This document shows positions 8,716-17,237 of a stretch of DNA of 64,000 bases, piece after piece. The stretch comes from Streptomyces olivaceoviridis (GTDB taxonomy: Bacteria; Actinomycetota; Actinomycetes; Streptomycetales; Streptomycetaceae): positions 124,001-188,000 of the forward strand of contig NZ_BMUI01000011.1 of the NCBI RefSeq assembly GCF_014650115.1, written 5' to 3'. Positions within the stretch are counted from its first letter, which is position 1. Each line of letters begins with the position of its first letter. The position numbers were made by a program, and so were the translations under genes. Below the pieces are notes generated by a model. That model made no database searches and was not told the origin of the DNA. It was given only the letters and a program-made list of their open reading frames with translations.

Positions 8716-9801
8716 TCACGCGGCCCCCAGCGGCGGCGCCGGCCTGCCGCCCGCGTCGAGGTAGGCCTGCGGGGGCTTGAGCCGCTGTCCCGGGAAGCCG
8801 CCCTTCTCGTACTTCAGCAGCTTCTTCGCCTTCTCCGGGTCGGTCTCGCCCTCGCCGTAGGCCGGGCAGAGCGGGGCGATGGGACAGGCGCCGCAGGCGG
8901 GTTTGCGGGCGTGGCAGATACGGCGGCCGTGCCAGATCACGTGGTGGGACAGGTCGGTCCAGTCGCTCTTGGGGAAGAGCGCGCCGACGGCGGCCTCGAT
9001 CTTGTCGGGGTCGGTCTCGTCGGTCCACTGCCAGCGCCGGACCAGCCGCTGGAAGTGGGTGTCCACGGTGATCCCGGGCCGGCCGAAGGCGTTGCCGAGG
9101 ACGACGAAGGCGGTCTTGCGGCCCACGCCTGGCAGCGTGACCAGCTCCTCCAGCGTGCCGGGCACCTCGCCGCCGAAGTTCTCGACGAGCGCCTTGGAGA
9201 GCCCTATGACCGACTTGGTCTTGGCGCGGAAGAAGCCGCAGGGGCGCAGGATCTCCTCGACCTCCTCCGGGTTGGCGACGGCGAGGTCCTCGGGGGTGGG
9301 GTGCTTGGCGAAGAGCGCCGGGGTGGTCTGGTTGACGCGCAGGTCGGTGGTCTGGGCCGACAGCACGGTGGCGACCAGCAGCTGGAAGGGATTCTCGAAG
9401 TCCAGTTCCGGGTGGGCGTACGGGTACACCTCGGCCAGCTCGCGGTTGATCCGGCGGGCGCGGCGGACCAGGGCGGTGGGGGACTCGCCGGACGGGGGCG
9501 TGACGGCGATCTTCTTGACGGGGGCGGCCTTCCTGGCGGGCTTCTCGACGGACGCGGCCTTCTTCACGACGGCGGTCTTCTTCACGACGGCGTTCTTTTT
9601 CATGATCTTCGCGGCGGGGGTCTTCTCGGCCGCAGGCGCCTTCTTCGCGGCGGGGGTCTTCTTCACGGCAGCGGCAGCCTTTTTGACCGATTTGCCTGTT
9701 TTATTACTTCCACCGGGATCCTGTTCGCCCACAGCGGAATCATGACGCGCAACCACCCGCCCAGCCCCCTTGCCCTGTGCTCTCACCGGCGATTTGGACA
9801 C
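8716..9801 (-). CDS. nth: Endonuclease III with Lys/Ala-rich N-terminal tail
   Basis: 361 residues from GTG 9801. The C-terminal ~250 residues are a base-excision DNA glycosylase/AP lyase: helix-hairpin-helix LPGVGRKTA with the catalytic lysine, the catalytic aspartate in VDTHFQRL, and a [4Fe-4S] cysteine set with spacing C-x6-C-x2-C-x5-C (CHARKPACGACPIAPLC). About 100 N-terminal residues are a low-complexity tail of KKAAA/KTPAAKK type like histone H1 or Hu tails, which may hold the enzyme on DNA. The exact start within that tail is uncertain. It removes oxidised pyrimidines. Confidence 0.93.
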   Translation of the reverse strand: MSKSPVRAQGKGAGRVVARHDSAVGEQDPGGSNKTGKSVKKAAAAVKKTPAAKKAPAAEKTPAAKIMKKNAVVKKTAVVKKAASVEKPARKAAPVKKIAVTPPSGESPTALVRRARRINRELAEVYPYAHPELDFENPFQLLVATVLSAQTTDLRVNQTTPALFAKHPTPEDLAVANPEEVEEILRPCGFFRAKTKSVIGLSKALVENFGGEVPGTLEELVTLPGVGRKTAFVVLGNAFGRPGITVDTHFQRLVRRWQWTDETDPDKIEAAVGALFPKSDWTDLSHHVIWHGRRICHARKPACGACPIAPLCPAYGEGETDPEKAKKLLKYEKGGFPGQRLKPPQAYLDAGGRPAPPLGAA

Positions 9802-9903
9802 CCGGCCAGCCTAAAGCCCGGCACCGACATCCGCGCCGGAGCCCGCTGAGCGGCCCCCGATCGGACCCCTGACACTTACCCCGGGACACCTGTGCGGCAT
9901 CCT

Positions 9904-9917
9904 TGTGACAGATCACA
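9904..9917. promoter_or_regulatory. Palindromic operator candidate upstream of crp
   Basis: TGTGA-CAGA-TCACA is a perfect dyad about 90 nt before the crp start. Half-sites equal those of the classical CRP site, but the spacer is four rather than six bases; shifted by a few bases it also reads GTG-N8-CAC, closer to a CRP spacing. Crp autoregulation is an inference. Confidence 0.5.
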
Positions 9918-10007
9918 CTGTTTGGACCGTCCGGCAAAATGGGGAACACGGACCCCTGGCACACAGGGGAGCAAGATCCCCTGAGCAGGTCGACAAGGAG
10001 AGAACTC

Positions 10008-10682
10008 GTGGACGACGTTCTGCGGCGCAACCCGCTCTTCGCGGCTCTCGACGACGAGCAGGCCGCGGAGCTTCGCGCCTCCATGAGTGAGGTGACCCTC
10101 GCACGCGGCGACTCCCTGTTCCACGAGGGCGACCCCGGGGACCGGCTGTACGTCGTCACCGAGGGCAAGGTCAAGCTGCACCGCACCTCCCCGGACGGCC
10201 GCGAGAACATGCTCGCCGTCGTCGGCCCCGGCGAGCTGATCGGCGAGCTGTCGCTGTTCGACCCGGGCCCCCGCACGGCCACCGCGACCGCGCTGACCGA
10301 GGTCAAGCTCCTCGGTCTCGGCCACGGTGACCTCCAGCCCTGGCTGAACGCCCGGCCCGAGGTCGCCGGCGCCCTGCTGCGCGCCGTCGCCCGCCGCCTG
10401 CGCAAGACCAACGACGCGATGTCCGACCTGGTCTTCTCGGACGTCCCCGGCCGCGTGGCGCGCGCCCTGCTGGACCTCTCCCGCCGCTTCGGCGTGCAGT
10501 CCGAGGAGGGCATCCACGTCGTCCACGACCTCACCCAGGAGGAGCTGGCCCAGCTGGTCGGCGCCTCCCGCGAGACCGTGAACAAGGCGCTGGCGGACTT
10601 CGCCCAGCGCGGCTGGCTCCGCCTGGAGGCGCGGGCCGTGATCCTGCTGGACGTGGAGAGGCTGGCGAAGCGGTCGCGCTGA
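10008..10682 (+). CDS. crp: Cyclic-nucleotide-binding transcription factor Crp
   Basis: 224 residues, the length known for Streptomyces Crp. Residues about 15-125 form the cyclic-nucleotide-binding beta-barrel with the phosphate-binding cassette near GELIGELSLFDPGPRTATATA. A dimerisation helix follows, then a winged helix with recognition helix in LVGASRETVNKALADF. In S. coelicolor this protein controls germination, development and many antibiotic clusters. GTG 10008 is preceded by AAGGAG; an upstream in-frame start at 9939 lacks that and would add non-conserved residues. It is transcribed divergently from nth across a 206-bp region holding the dyad at 9904-9917. Confidence 0.95.
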   Translation: MDDVLRRNPLFAALDDEQAAELRASMSEVTLARGDSLFHEGDPGDRLYVVTEGKVKLHRTSPDGRENMLAVVGPGELIGELSLFDPGPRTATATALTEVKLLGLGHGDLQPWLNARPEVAGALLRAVARRLRKTNDAMSDLVFSDVPGRVARALLDLSRRFGVQSEEGIHVVHDLTQEELAQLVGASRETVNKALADFAQRGWLRLEARAVILLDVERLAKRSR

Positions 10683-10745
10683 CGCGGGGCCCGGCCGCCG
10701 GAAAACCCGGCTGCCCGGGGCGTGGGCGGACGGCACAGTAGGTCC

Positions 10746-11570
10746 ATGACCGTGCTCCCCGCCCCCGGTGGCGTCGACGCCCAGGGCCGCTTCGTCCGCG
10801 AAGGTTCCCTCGCGCGCGTGCGGCCCGCCTTCCGCCCGGTCGTGGCCGCCGCCCGGGACCGGCTGCCGGCCGTCTTCGGCACCCGCCTGCACAGCGCCTA
10901 CCTCTACGGGTCGGTCCCGCGCGGCACCGCACGCGTGGGGCGCAGCGACCTGGACCTCCTGGTCGCCCTGCGCGAGGAGCCGACCGACGCCGACCGGGAC
11001 GCCGTACGCGTCCTCGGGGAGGCGATCGACCGGGAGTTCCCGCAGATCGACGGCGTCGGCACGCTGCTCTACGGCCGGGAGCGGCTGCTGAGCGACCTGG
11101 AGCGCCATGACATGGGCTGGTTCGTCGCCTGCCTGTGCACCCCGCTGCTCGGCGACGACCTCGCCGCGCACCTGCCCCGCTACCGCCCCGACTCCCTGCT
11201 GGCCCGCGAGACCAACGGCGACCTCGCCCGTTGGCTGCCGCGCTGGCGGGAACGGATCGCGGGGGCGGAGGACACCGAGGAGGCCCGCCGGCCGCTCGTG
11301 CGCTTCATGTCCCGGCATCTCGTCCGCACCGCCTTCACGCTCGTCATGCCCCGCTGGCAGGGCTGGACCAGCGATCTGTGCGAGATGGCCGAGGTGTCCG
11401 GCGCGTACTACCCGCGGCGGGCCGCACAGCTGCGTACGGCGGCCGAGTACGGCTGTGAACCGGTCGGCGACCCGGACGTCCTGCGGGCGTACGTCGACGA
11501 CCTGGGCCCCTGGCTCGCGACGGAGTACACGCGCGTGCACGGCGTGAAGGCCCCGCGGCCGGACTACTAG
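10746..11570 (+). CDS. Nucleotidyltransferase-domain protein (DNA polymerase beta-like fold)
   Basis: 274 residues. The minimal nucleotidyltransferase signature is clear: YLYGSVPRGTARVGRSDLDLLV, i.e. G-S-x10-S-D-x-D with the metal-binding aspartates. The rest is helical and resembles the C-terminal part of aminoglycoside- or glnE-like nucleotidyltransferases, with no other motif I recognise. Such proteins transfer a nucleotide to a protein, RNA or small molecule; the substrate is unknown. Convergent with the MBL-fold gene 24 bp downstream. Confidence 0.8.
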   Translation: MTVLPAPGGVDAQGRFVREGSLARVRPAFRPVVAAARDRLPAVFGTRLHSAYLYGSVPRGTARVGRSDLDLLVALREEPTDADRDAVRVLGEAIDREFPQIDGVGTLLYGRERLLSDLERHDMGWFVACLCTPLLGDDLAAHLPRYRPDSLLARETNGDLARWLPRWRERIAGAEDTEEARRPLVRFMSRHLVRTAFTLVMPRWQGWTSDLCEMAEVSGAYYPRRAAQLRTAAEYGCEPVGDPDVLRAYVDDLGPWLATEYTRVHGVKAPRPDY

Positions 11571-11593
11571 CCCCTGCCGTTCCCGGCGTCGCC

Positions 11594-12424
11594 CTAGATC
11601 AGCCCGTGCTCGCTGAGGTAGTCCAGCTGGGCCCGGACCGAGAGTTCCGCCGCCGGCCACAGCGAGCGGTCGACGTCGGCGTACACATGGGCGACGACCT
11701 GGGCCGGGGTCCGGTAGCCGTTCTCGACCGCGGTCTCCACCTGGGCGAGCCGGTGGGCGCGGTGGGCGAGGTAGAACTCGACGGCGCCCTGGGCGTCGTC
11801 GAGGACCGGTCCGTGGCCCGGCAGGACGGTGTGCACGCCGTCGTCCACCGTCAGGGACCGCAGGCGGCGCAGGGAGTCCAGGTAATCGCCGAGCCGGCCG
11901 TCGGGGTGCGCCACGACCGTCGTGCCGCGCCCGAGGACGGTGTCGCCGGTCAGCACCGCCCGGTCGGCCGGGAGGTGGAAGGACAGCGAGTCCGCGGTGT
12001 GCCCGGGGGTCGGTACGACCCTCAGCTCCAGGCCGCCGACGGTGATGACGTCTCCGGCGGCCAGCCCCTCGTCGCCCAGCCGCAGGCCCGGATCGAGGGC
12101 ACGCACGCGCGTGGCGGTCAGTTCGGCGAAGCGGACGGCGCCCTCGGCGTGGTCGGGGTGGCCGTGGGTGAGCAGGGTCAGGGCTATGCGCTTGCCGGCC
12201 TTCTCGGCCGTGTCCACGACGTTGCGCAGGTGACCGTCGTCCAGCGGCCCGGGGTCGATCACCACGGCCAGGTCGGAGTCGGGCTCGGCGACGATCCAGG
12301 TGTTGGTGCCGTCCAGGGTCATCGCGGAGGCGTTGGGCGCCAGCACGTTGACGGCCCGTTCGGTGGCCGGGCCCGAGAGCACTCCGCCCCGGGGCTGGCC
12401 CGGCAGGGCTGCTGCGTCGGTCAT
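11594..12424 (-). CDS. MBL-fold metallohydrolase
   Basis: 276 residues. The metal-binding motif HxHxDH is present as LTHGHPDHAEGA near residue 87, with later ligands in TPGHTADS, TGDTVLG and the C-terminal HGPV. This is the metallo-beta-lactamase fold in the branch near glyoxalase II and LACTB2 (endoribonuclease), both of which have a C-terminal helical domain like the one here (HRLAQVETAVENG...). The start overlaps the stop of the nudix gene by four bases (ATGA), so the two are coupled. Substrate not determinable. Confidence 0.87.
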   Translation of the reverse strand: MTDAAALPGQPRGGVLSGPATERAVNVLAPNASAMTLDGTNTWIVAEPDSDLAVVIDPGPLDDGHLRNVVDTAEKAGKRIALTLLTHGHPDHAEGAVRFAELTATRVRALDPGLRLGDEGLAAGDVITVGGLELRVVPTPGHTADSLSFHLPADRAVLTGDTVLGRGTTVVAHPDGRLGDYLDSLRRLRSLTVDDGVHTVLPGHGPVLDDAQGAVEFYLAHRAHRLAQVETAVENGYRTPAQVVAHVYADVDRSLWPAAELSVRAQLDYLSEHGLI

Positions 12425-13338
12425 GCGGGGCCTCCACCGGTCGTCTCAGCGGTCGTCTCAGCGGGCGTATCAGCGGGCGTCGGAGCGGTCGGGACGTGCT
12501 TGGTGAACTCGTCGTGCCCGGGCCAGGAGAGGACGATCTCGCCGTCCTGGAGGCGGGCCCGGGCCAGCACCGGGGTCATGTCGCGCCCGGGAGCGGCGGC
12601 CAGCGCCTCGGCGGCGCTGCCGTACGGGAGCAGCTGGCGCAGGGTGGCGACGGTGGGCGGCATCATCAACAGCTCGCCCTTGTCGTACCCGGCGGCGGCC
12701 TCCTCGGGGCGGATCCACACCGTGCGGTCGGCCTCCGTGGAGGCGTTCCGGGTGCGCTGCCCCTCGGGGAGGGCGGCCACGAAGAACCAGGTGTCGTAGC
12801 GGCGGGCCTCGAACTCCGGGGTGATCCACCGGGTCCAGGCGCCCAGCAGGTCCGAGCGCAGCACCAGGCCGCGCCGGTCGAGGAACTCGGCGAAGGACAG
12901 CTCGCGCGCGACCAGGGCGGCGCGGTCGGCCTCCCAGTCGTCGCCGGTGGTGTCGCCGACGACCGAGTCCGGGTCGGGTCCGGCCAGGAGGACGCCGGCC
13001 TCCTCGTAGGTCTCCCGCACGGCCGCGCAGACGATCGCCTGGGCGCCCGCCGCGTCGACGCCGAGCCGTTCGGCCCACCACGCGCGCGTGGGGCCCGCCC
13101 AGCGGATCTGACGGTCGTCGTCCCGCGGGTCGACGCCACCCCCGGGATACGCGTACGCGCCTCCGGCGAAGGCCATGGAGGCGCGTCTGCGCAGCATGTG
13201 GACGACCGGCCCGTCCGGGGTGTCCTTCAGGAGCAGCACCGTGGCCGCGCGCCTCGGGGTCACCGGGGTGAGGGTGCCGTCCGCGAGCGCGCGGATGCGG
13301 TCGGGCCACTCCGGGGGGTACCACTGACCGTTCGCCAT
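12421..13338 (-). CDS. Nudix hydrolase with extended nudix box (NUDT19-like)
   Basis: 305 residues. The glycine part of the nudix motif (YPGGGVDPRDDD) and its catalytic helix (AAVRETYEEAGVLLAG) are both present but are separated by an insertion of about 35 residues, as in the NUDT19/RP2 group, some of which hydrolyse CoA. Length is typical for the actinobacterial form. It is the first gene of a two-gene unit with the MBL hydrolase, and this neighbour pair looks conserved, hinting at a shared pathway that is not known to me. Confidence 0.82.
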   Translation of the reverse strand: MANGQWYPPEWPDRIRALADGTLTPVTPRRAATVLLLKDTPDGPVVHMLRRRASMAFAGGAYAYPGGGVDPRDDDRQIRWAGPTRAWWAERLGVDAAGAQAIVCAAVRETYEEAGVLLAGPDPDSVVGDTTGDDWEADRAALVARELSFAEFLDRRGLVLRSDLLGAWTRWITPEFEARRYDTWFFVAALPEGQRTRNASTEADRTVWIRPEEAAAGYDKGELLMMPPTVATLRQLLPYGSAAEALAAAPGRDMTPVLARARLQDGEIVLSWPGHDEFTKHVPTAPTPADTPAETTAETTGGGPA

Positions 13339-13406
13339 GGCCGGAGGCTATCCCGTGTAGGGCGAATGTTCGAGAGGTAGCCGAGGTCAGCGGGCCTGCC
13401 GGGGGT

Positions 13407-13871
13407 CTACCGGTCCAGCTCGACCTGGATCTCCACCTCGACGGGCGCGTCCAGCGGGAGCACCGCGACGCCGACCGCGCTGCGGGCGTGCACGCCCTTG
13501 TCGCCGAGCACCTCACCGAGCAGTTCGCTGGCGCCGTTGACGACACCGGGCTGCCCGGTGAAGTCGGCCGCCGAGGCGACGAAGCCGACGACCTTCACCA
13601 CGCGCGCGATGCGGTCCAGGTCGCCGACGACGGACTTCACGGCGGCGAGGGCGTTCAGCGCGCAGGTGCGGGCCAGCTCCTTGGCCTCCTCCGCGGTGAC
13701 CTCGGCGCCCACCTTGCCGGTGACCGGCAGCTTGCCCTCGACCATCGGCAGCTGGCCGGCGGTGTAGACGTACACCCCCGACCGCACGGCCGGCTGGTAC
13801 GCGGCCAGCGGCGGTACGACCTCCGGCAGGGTCAGACCCAGTTCGGCCAGCTTGGCCTCGACCGCGCTCAC
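13407..13871 (-). CDS. RidA family protein (YjgF/YER057c/UK114)
   Basis: 154 residues from GTG 13871. The RidA core is recognisable: TAGQLPMVEGKLPVTGKVGAEVTAEEA early, and LPLDAPVEVEIQVEL at the end. RidA proteins deaminate reactive enamine/imine intermediates; this one belongs to the longer actinobacterial form. The arginine typical of active deaminases (CPVARVEVE in RidA) is replaced here by a LDAPVEVEI context, so deaminase activity is doubtful. The start overlaps the stop of the DUF4177-like gene, indicating coupling. Confidence 0.85.
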   Translation of the reverse strand: MSAVEAKLAELGLTLPEVVPPLAAYQPAVRSGVYVYTAGQLPMVEGKLPVTGKVGAEVTAEEAKELARTCALNALAAVKSVVGDLDRIARVVKVVGFVASAADFTGQPGVVNGASELLGEVLGDKGVHARSAVGVAVLPLDAPVEVEIQVELDR

Positions 13872-14038
13872 GCGTCCGCCTCCGGCTTCTCCCGCTTCAG
13901 GTACGCCACGAGCGACTCCGGGTTGGGACCGGGCACGACCTGGACGAGTTCGTAGCCCTGGTCGCCCCAGCTGTCCAGGATCTGCTTCGTGGCGTGGATC
14001 AGCAGCGGCACGGTCTGGTATTCCCACTTCTTGGTCAT
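13868..14038 (-). CDS. Small DUF4177-type protein
   Basis: 56 residues beginning MTKKWEYQTVPLLIHATKQI and containing LDSWGDQGYELVQVVPGP, the beta-strand/helix pattern of the DUF4177 family of unknown function. The start was set at ATG 14038; longer versions add proline-rich, non-conserved residues. No Shine-Dalgarno is visible and a TACAGT box lies seven bases upstream, so the mRNA may be leaderless. It overlaps ridA by four bases and is divergent from the ArsA pair. Confidence 0.75.
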   Translation of the reverse strand: MTKKWEYQTVPLLIHATKQILDSWGDQGYELVQVVPGPNPESLVAYLKREKPEADA

Positions 14039-14045
14039 GGGGGCG

Positions 14046-14051
14046 ACTGTA
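14046..14051 (-). promoter_or_regulatory. -10 box of probable leaderless transcript (DUF4177-ridA)
   Basis: On the minus strand TACAGT ends seven bases before ATG 14038 and there is no ribosome-binding site. Position and sequence fit a leaderless Streptomyces promoter. Confidence 0.5.
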
Positions 14052-14132
14052 GCCGCTGTGACCGGAGGGTCCGGCGGCCCACCACGGCCCCCGTTATCCA
14101 CAGCCTCCCGCGTGAGTGTCGCCCGGACTGGT

Positions 14133-14138
14133 TAGTCT
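14133..14138 (+). promoter_or_regulatory. -10 box of probable leaderless transcript (ArsA-like pair)
   Basis: TAGTCT lies seven bases before GTG 14146 with no Shine-Dalgarno. It faces the TACAGT box of the divergent unit within about 90 bp. Confidence 0.5.
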
Positions 14139-14145
14139 CGAAGAT

Positions 14146-15123
14146 GTGAGCAGGCTCCAGGTCGTCAGCGGCAAGGGCGGGACCGGAAAGACGACGGTCG
14201 CCGCCGCACTCGCGCTGGCCCTCGCGACCGAGGGGAAGCGGACGCTTCTCGTGGAGGTCGAGGGCCGGCAGGGCATCGCGCAGCTCTTCGAGACGGAGGC
14301 ACTTCCGTACGAGGAGCGGAAGATCGCGGTCGCCCCGGGTGGCGGCGAGGTGTACGCCCTCGCCATCGATCCGGAACTGGCCCTTCTGGACTATCTCCAG
14401 ATGTTCTACAAGCTCGGCGGCGCGGGCCGGGCGCTGAAGAAGCTGGGCGCGATCGACTTCGCCACCACCATCGCGCCCGGCCTCAGGGACGTCCTGCTGA
14501 CCGGCAAGGCGTGCGAGGCGGTGCGCCGCAAGGACAGGTCGGGGAGGTTCGCCTACGACTACGTCGTCATGGACGCCCCGCCGACCGGCCGCATCACCCG
14601 CTTCCTGAACGTCAACGACGAGGTGGCGGGCCTCGCGAAGATCGGCCCTATACACAATCAGGCGCAGGCGGTCATGCGGGTGCTGAAGTCGCCGGAGACG
14701 GCCGTGCACCTGGTGACCCTGCTGGAGGAGATGCCGGTCCAGGAGACCGCCGACGGCATCGCGGAGCTGCGCGCGGCGCGGCTGCCGGTGGGCCGGGTCA
14801 TCGTGAACATGGTCCGGCCGGAGGTGTTGGACGCCGCCGATCTGGAACTCGTACGGACCGTGGAGCGTTCATCGGTCGCACAGGCGCTCTCGGCGGCCGG
14901 TCTGGGCGGGGCCCGGCGCGGCGGGAACGCCGAGAAGCTGGTGGACCCGCTGCTGGATCAGGCCGCGGAGTACGCCGAGCGGTACGCGCTGGAGCAGGAG
15001 CAGCGCACGGTCCTCGGCGAGCTGGACCTGCCGCTGCACGAACTGCCGCTGCTCGCCGAGGGCATGGACCTCGCGGGCCTGTACGAACTCGCCACCGAGC
15101 TGCGGAAGCAGGGGTTGTCATGA
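14146..15123 (+). CDS. ArsA-like P-loop ATPase, first of a pair
   Basis: 325 residues. A deviant Walker A motif with the signature lysine, GKGGTGKTT, begins at about residue 7, and DYVVMDAPPTG is the switch/Walker B region, placing it in the ArsA/GET3/MinD (SIMIBI) class. GET3-like arsenite-ATPase homologues in actinobacteria occur as adjacent pairs of unlike subunits, which probably dimerise. No cysteine arsenite-binding site is evident, so arsenic transport is not supported. It overlaps the second ATPase by four bases (ATGA). In Streptomyces this pair sits next to wblA. Confidence 0.87.
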   Translation: MSRLQVVSGKGGTGKTTVAAALALALATEGKRTLLVEVEGRQGIAQLFETEALPYEERKIAVAPGGGEVYALAIDPELALLDYLQMFYKLGGAGRALKKLGAIDFATTIAPGLRDVLLTGKACEAVRRKDRSGRFAYDYVVMDAPPTGRITRFLNVNDEVAGLAKIGPIHNQAQAVMRVLKSPETAVHLVTLLEEMPVQETADGIAELRAARLPVGRVIVNMVRPEVLDAADLELVRTVERSSVAQALSAAGLGGARRGGNAEKLVDPLLDQAAEYAERYALEQEQRTVLGELDLPLHELPLLAEGMDLAGLYELATELRKQGLS

Positions 15124-16541
15124 GTGCGGACCCGGCCGAGGCGCAGAACGCCGCCCCCCACCAGGACGCGGCACGCCCGCGGCTCTCCCCCGCGCGCGTG
15201 CTGGACGTCGATCCGCTGCTCGACGACCCGAAGACGCGGATCGTGGTGTGCTGCGGCGCGGGCGGGGTCGGCAAGACGACGACCGCGGCCGCCCTCGGGC
15301 TCCGGGCGGCCGAACGGGGCCGCAAGGTGGTCGTGCTGACCATCGACCCGGCCAAGCGGCTGGCCCAGTCGATGGGCATCGACTCCCTCGACAACGTGCC
15401 GCGCAGGGTGAAGGGCACGGAGGGCGACGGCGAGCTGCACGCCATGATGCTCGACATGAAGCGCACCTTCGACGAGGTCGTGGAGGCGCACGCGGACCGG
15501 GAGCGGGCCGCCGCGATCCTGGCGAACCCCTTCTACCAGTCGCTCTCGGCGGGCTTCGCGGGCACGCAGGAGTACATGGCGATGGAGAAGCTCGGCCAGC
15601 TGCGGGCGAAGGACGAGTGGGACCTGATCGTGGTCGACACCCCGCCCTCCCGCTCGGCGCTGGACTTCCTGGACGCGCCCAAGCGGCTCGGCTCCTTCCT
15701 GGACGGCCGGCTCATCCGGCTGCTGACCGCCCCCGCCAAGCTGGGCGGTCGCGCGGGGATGGCCTTCCTCAACGTCGGCATGTCGATGATGACCGGCACG
15801 CTGGGCAAGCTGCTGGGCGGTCAGCTGCTGAAGGACGTGCAGACGTTCGTGGCCGCGATGGACACCACCTTCGGCGGCTTCCGCACGCGCGCGGACGCCA
15901 CCTACAAGCTGCTCCAGGCGCCCGGCACGGCGTTCCTGGTGGTGGCGGCGCCGGAGCGGGACGCCCTGCGCGAAGCCGCGTACTTCGTGGAGCGGCTGGC
16001 CGCGGAAGACATGCCGCTGATGGGCCTGGTGCTCAACCGGGTCCATGGCAGCGGCGCCGGACGGCTGTCGGCCGAGCGGGCGCTCGCCGCCGCGGAAAAT
16101 CTTGAGGACCCCCGCATTGTGGATCAGGGGGACGGGAAAGCTGGACTTCGTAACTCTCCCGACACGTACGGCAGTTCAGGAACACACGCGGCTGAGGAAC
16201 CGGCACGACCCGCGACCGAGACCGCGGCACAACCCACAGCCGAGACCACAGCCGAGGCCGAGGCACCATCCGCAGCCGAGACCGCAGCCACCGCTTCCGC
16301 AGAAGGCTCCCCCGCCGACACGGAGCGCTCCGTCGACCGGCTCACCGCGGGACTGCTGAGGCTGCACGCCGACCGCATGCAACTGCTCTCGCGCGAGCAG
16401 CGCACGCGTGGCCGTTTCACCGCCCGCCACCCCGAGGTGGCGGTGGTCGAGGTACCCGCGCTGCCCGGCGACGTCCATGACCTCGTGGGCCTGCGCGACA
16501 TCGGTGACCGCCTGGCGGCCGGGCGGCCGGAACACACGTAG
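15120..16541 (+). CDS. ArsA-like P-loop ATPase, second of a pair
   Basis: 473 residues. Walker A GAGGVGKTT at about residue 45 and the switch region DLIVVDTPPSRSALDF show the same SIMIBI class as its partner, but a segment typical of ArsA/GET3, RAGMAFLNVGMSMMTG, is added. Residues about 340-395 are a low-complexity A/T/E linker built of TAETTAEAEA-like repeats that separates the ATPase from a conserved C-terminal helical segment (DRLTAGLLRLHADRMQL...). Start ATG 15120 overlaps the upstream stop. A client, possibly a membrane or tail-anchored protein, is unknown. Confidence 0.87.
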   Translation: MSADPAEAQNAAPHQDAARPRLSPARVLDVDPLLDDPKTRIVVCCGAGGVGKTTTAAALGLRAAERGRKVVVLTIDPAKRLAQSMGIDSLDNVPRRVKGTEGDGELHAMMLDMKRTFDEVVEAHADRERAAAILANPFYQSLSAGFAGTQEYMAMEKLGQLRAKDEWDLIVVDTPPSRSALDFLDAPKRLGSFLDGRLIRLLTAPAKLGGRAGMAFLNVGMSMMTGTLGKLLGGQLLKDVQTFVAAMDTTFGGFRTRADATYKLLQAPGTAFLVVAAPERDALREAAYFVERLAAEDMPLMGLVLNRVHGSGAGRLSAERALAAAENLEDPRIVDQGDGKAGLRNSPDTYGSSGTHAAEEPARPATETAAQPTAETTAEAEAPSAAETAATASAEGSPADTERSVDRLTAGLLRLHADRMQLLSREQRTRGRFTARHPEVAVVEVPALPGDVHDLVGLRDIGDRLAAGRPEHT

Positions 16542-16898
16542 GCCGAACGCACAGAGGCCGAGCACACGTAGACCAGGGGGCAGGTGGGCGGGACCACAGG
16601 TACACGGCGGACCAGAGGACGCGGCAGACCACAGCAACGGCGGTCGCGCGCCGTCACACGCGCCAGGCTCCGCACACACGCGCACGGAAGAGGCACGCGG
16701 GGCCACGCGAGCGGCTGCTGAAGCGGTCCTCCCGAACCATGCGCCCGTGGGGCATATACCCATGGGGCATGCACCCGCCGCCGGACCATGCGCCCGCGAT
16801 GTGCTCCAGGAGCGTGCCCTGGGAGTTTGCCCGAACGGGATGCCCGAGCGGGATGCCCGAGGGGGATGGCCCCAGGTGGATGGCCCCAGGCGATGCCC
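16542..16898. other. Convergent intergenic region, low complexity, no gene seen
   Basis: 357 bp between the convergent ATPase and wblA. It holds short imperfect repeats: CACACGTAG-type units near 16530-16572 and GGATGCCCGAG / GATGGCCCCAGG-type units at about 16838-16890. Frames through it are short or lack codon bias. I see no RNA gene. Confidence 0.6.
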
Positions 16899-17237
16899 TC
16901 AGCTCACCGCCGCGTAGTTCTCGTACACCTCGTCGTTGTCGAGGGGGACGATTCCCGCGCCCCGCTCGTACTCCGAGCGTGCGGTTTCCAGCAGCCTCCG
17001 CCAGGAGGTCACGGTGGGCCGCCGGCGCAGCAGTGCGCGGCGCTCACGCTCCGTCATGCCTCCCCACACGCCGAACTCGACGCGGTTGTCCAGCGCGTCT
17101 GCCAGGCACTCCGTGCGTACCGGACATCCGGTGCACACCGCCTTGGCCCTGTTCTGCGCTGCTCCCTGAACGAACAGTTCATCCGGATCGGTAGTGCGGC
17201 AGGCAGCCTGCGCACTCCAGTCGGTTACCCAGCCCAT
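16899..17237 (-). CDS. wblA: WhiB-like transcription factor WblA
   Basis: 112 residues from ATG 17237 (MGWVTDWSAQAACRTTDPDELF), the length of S. coelicolor WblA, whose sequence I recognise as nearly the same. Four conserved cysteines bind a [4Fe-4S] cluster: Cys at AACRT, then CTGCPVRTEC supplies two of the C-x2-C-x5-C set, and the GVWGG turn precedes a basic C-terminus (RERRALLRRR) for DNA binding. WblA is a global developmental regulator: mutants overproduce antibiotics and fail to sporulate normally. GGGAGAGGA precedes the start; a longer frame from 17294 is not needed. Confidence 0.95.
   Translation of the reverse strand: MGWVTDWSAQAACRTTDPDELFVQGAAQNRAKAVCTGCPVRTECLADALDNRVEFGVWGGMTERERRALLRRRPTVTSWRRLLETARSEYERGAGIVPLDNDEVYENYAAVS

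Noticed and set aside
9876..12437. Minus-strand open frame of 853 codons across crp and the nucleotidyltransferase
   Set aside because: Spans three well-supported genes in a wrong frame; no recognisable domain.
14146..16541. Arsenite efflux function for the ArsA-like pair
   Set aside because: No arsenite-binding cysteines and no arsB, arsC or arsR gene nearby.
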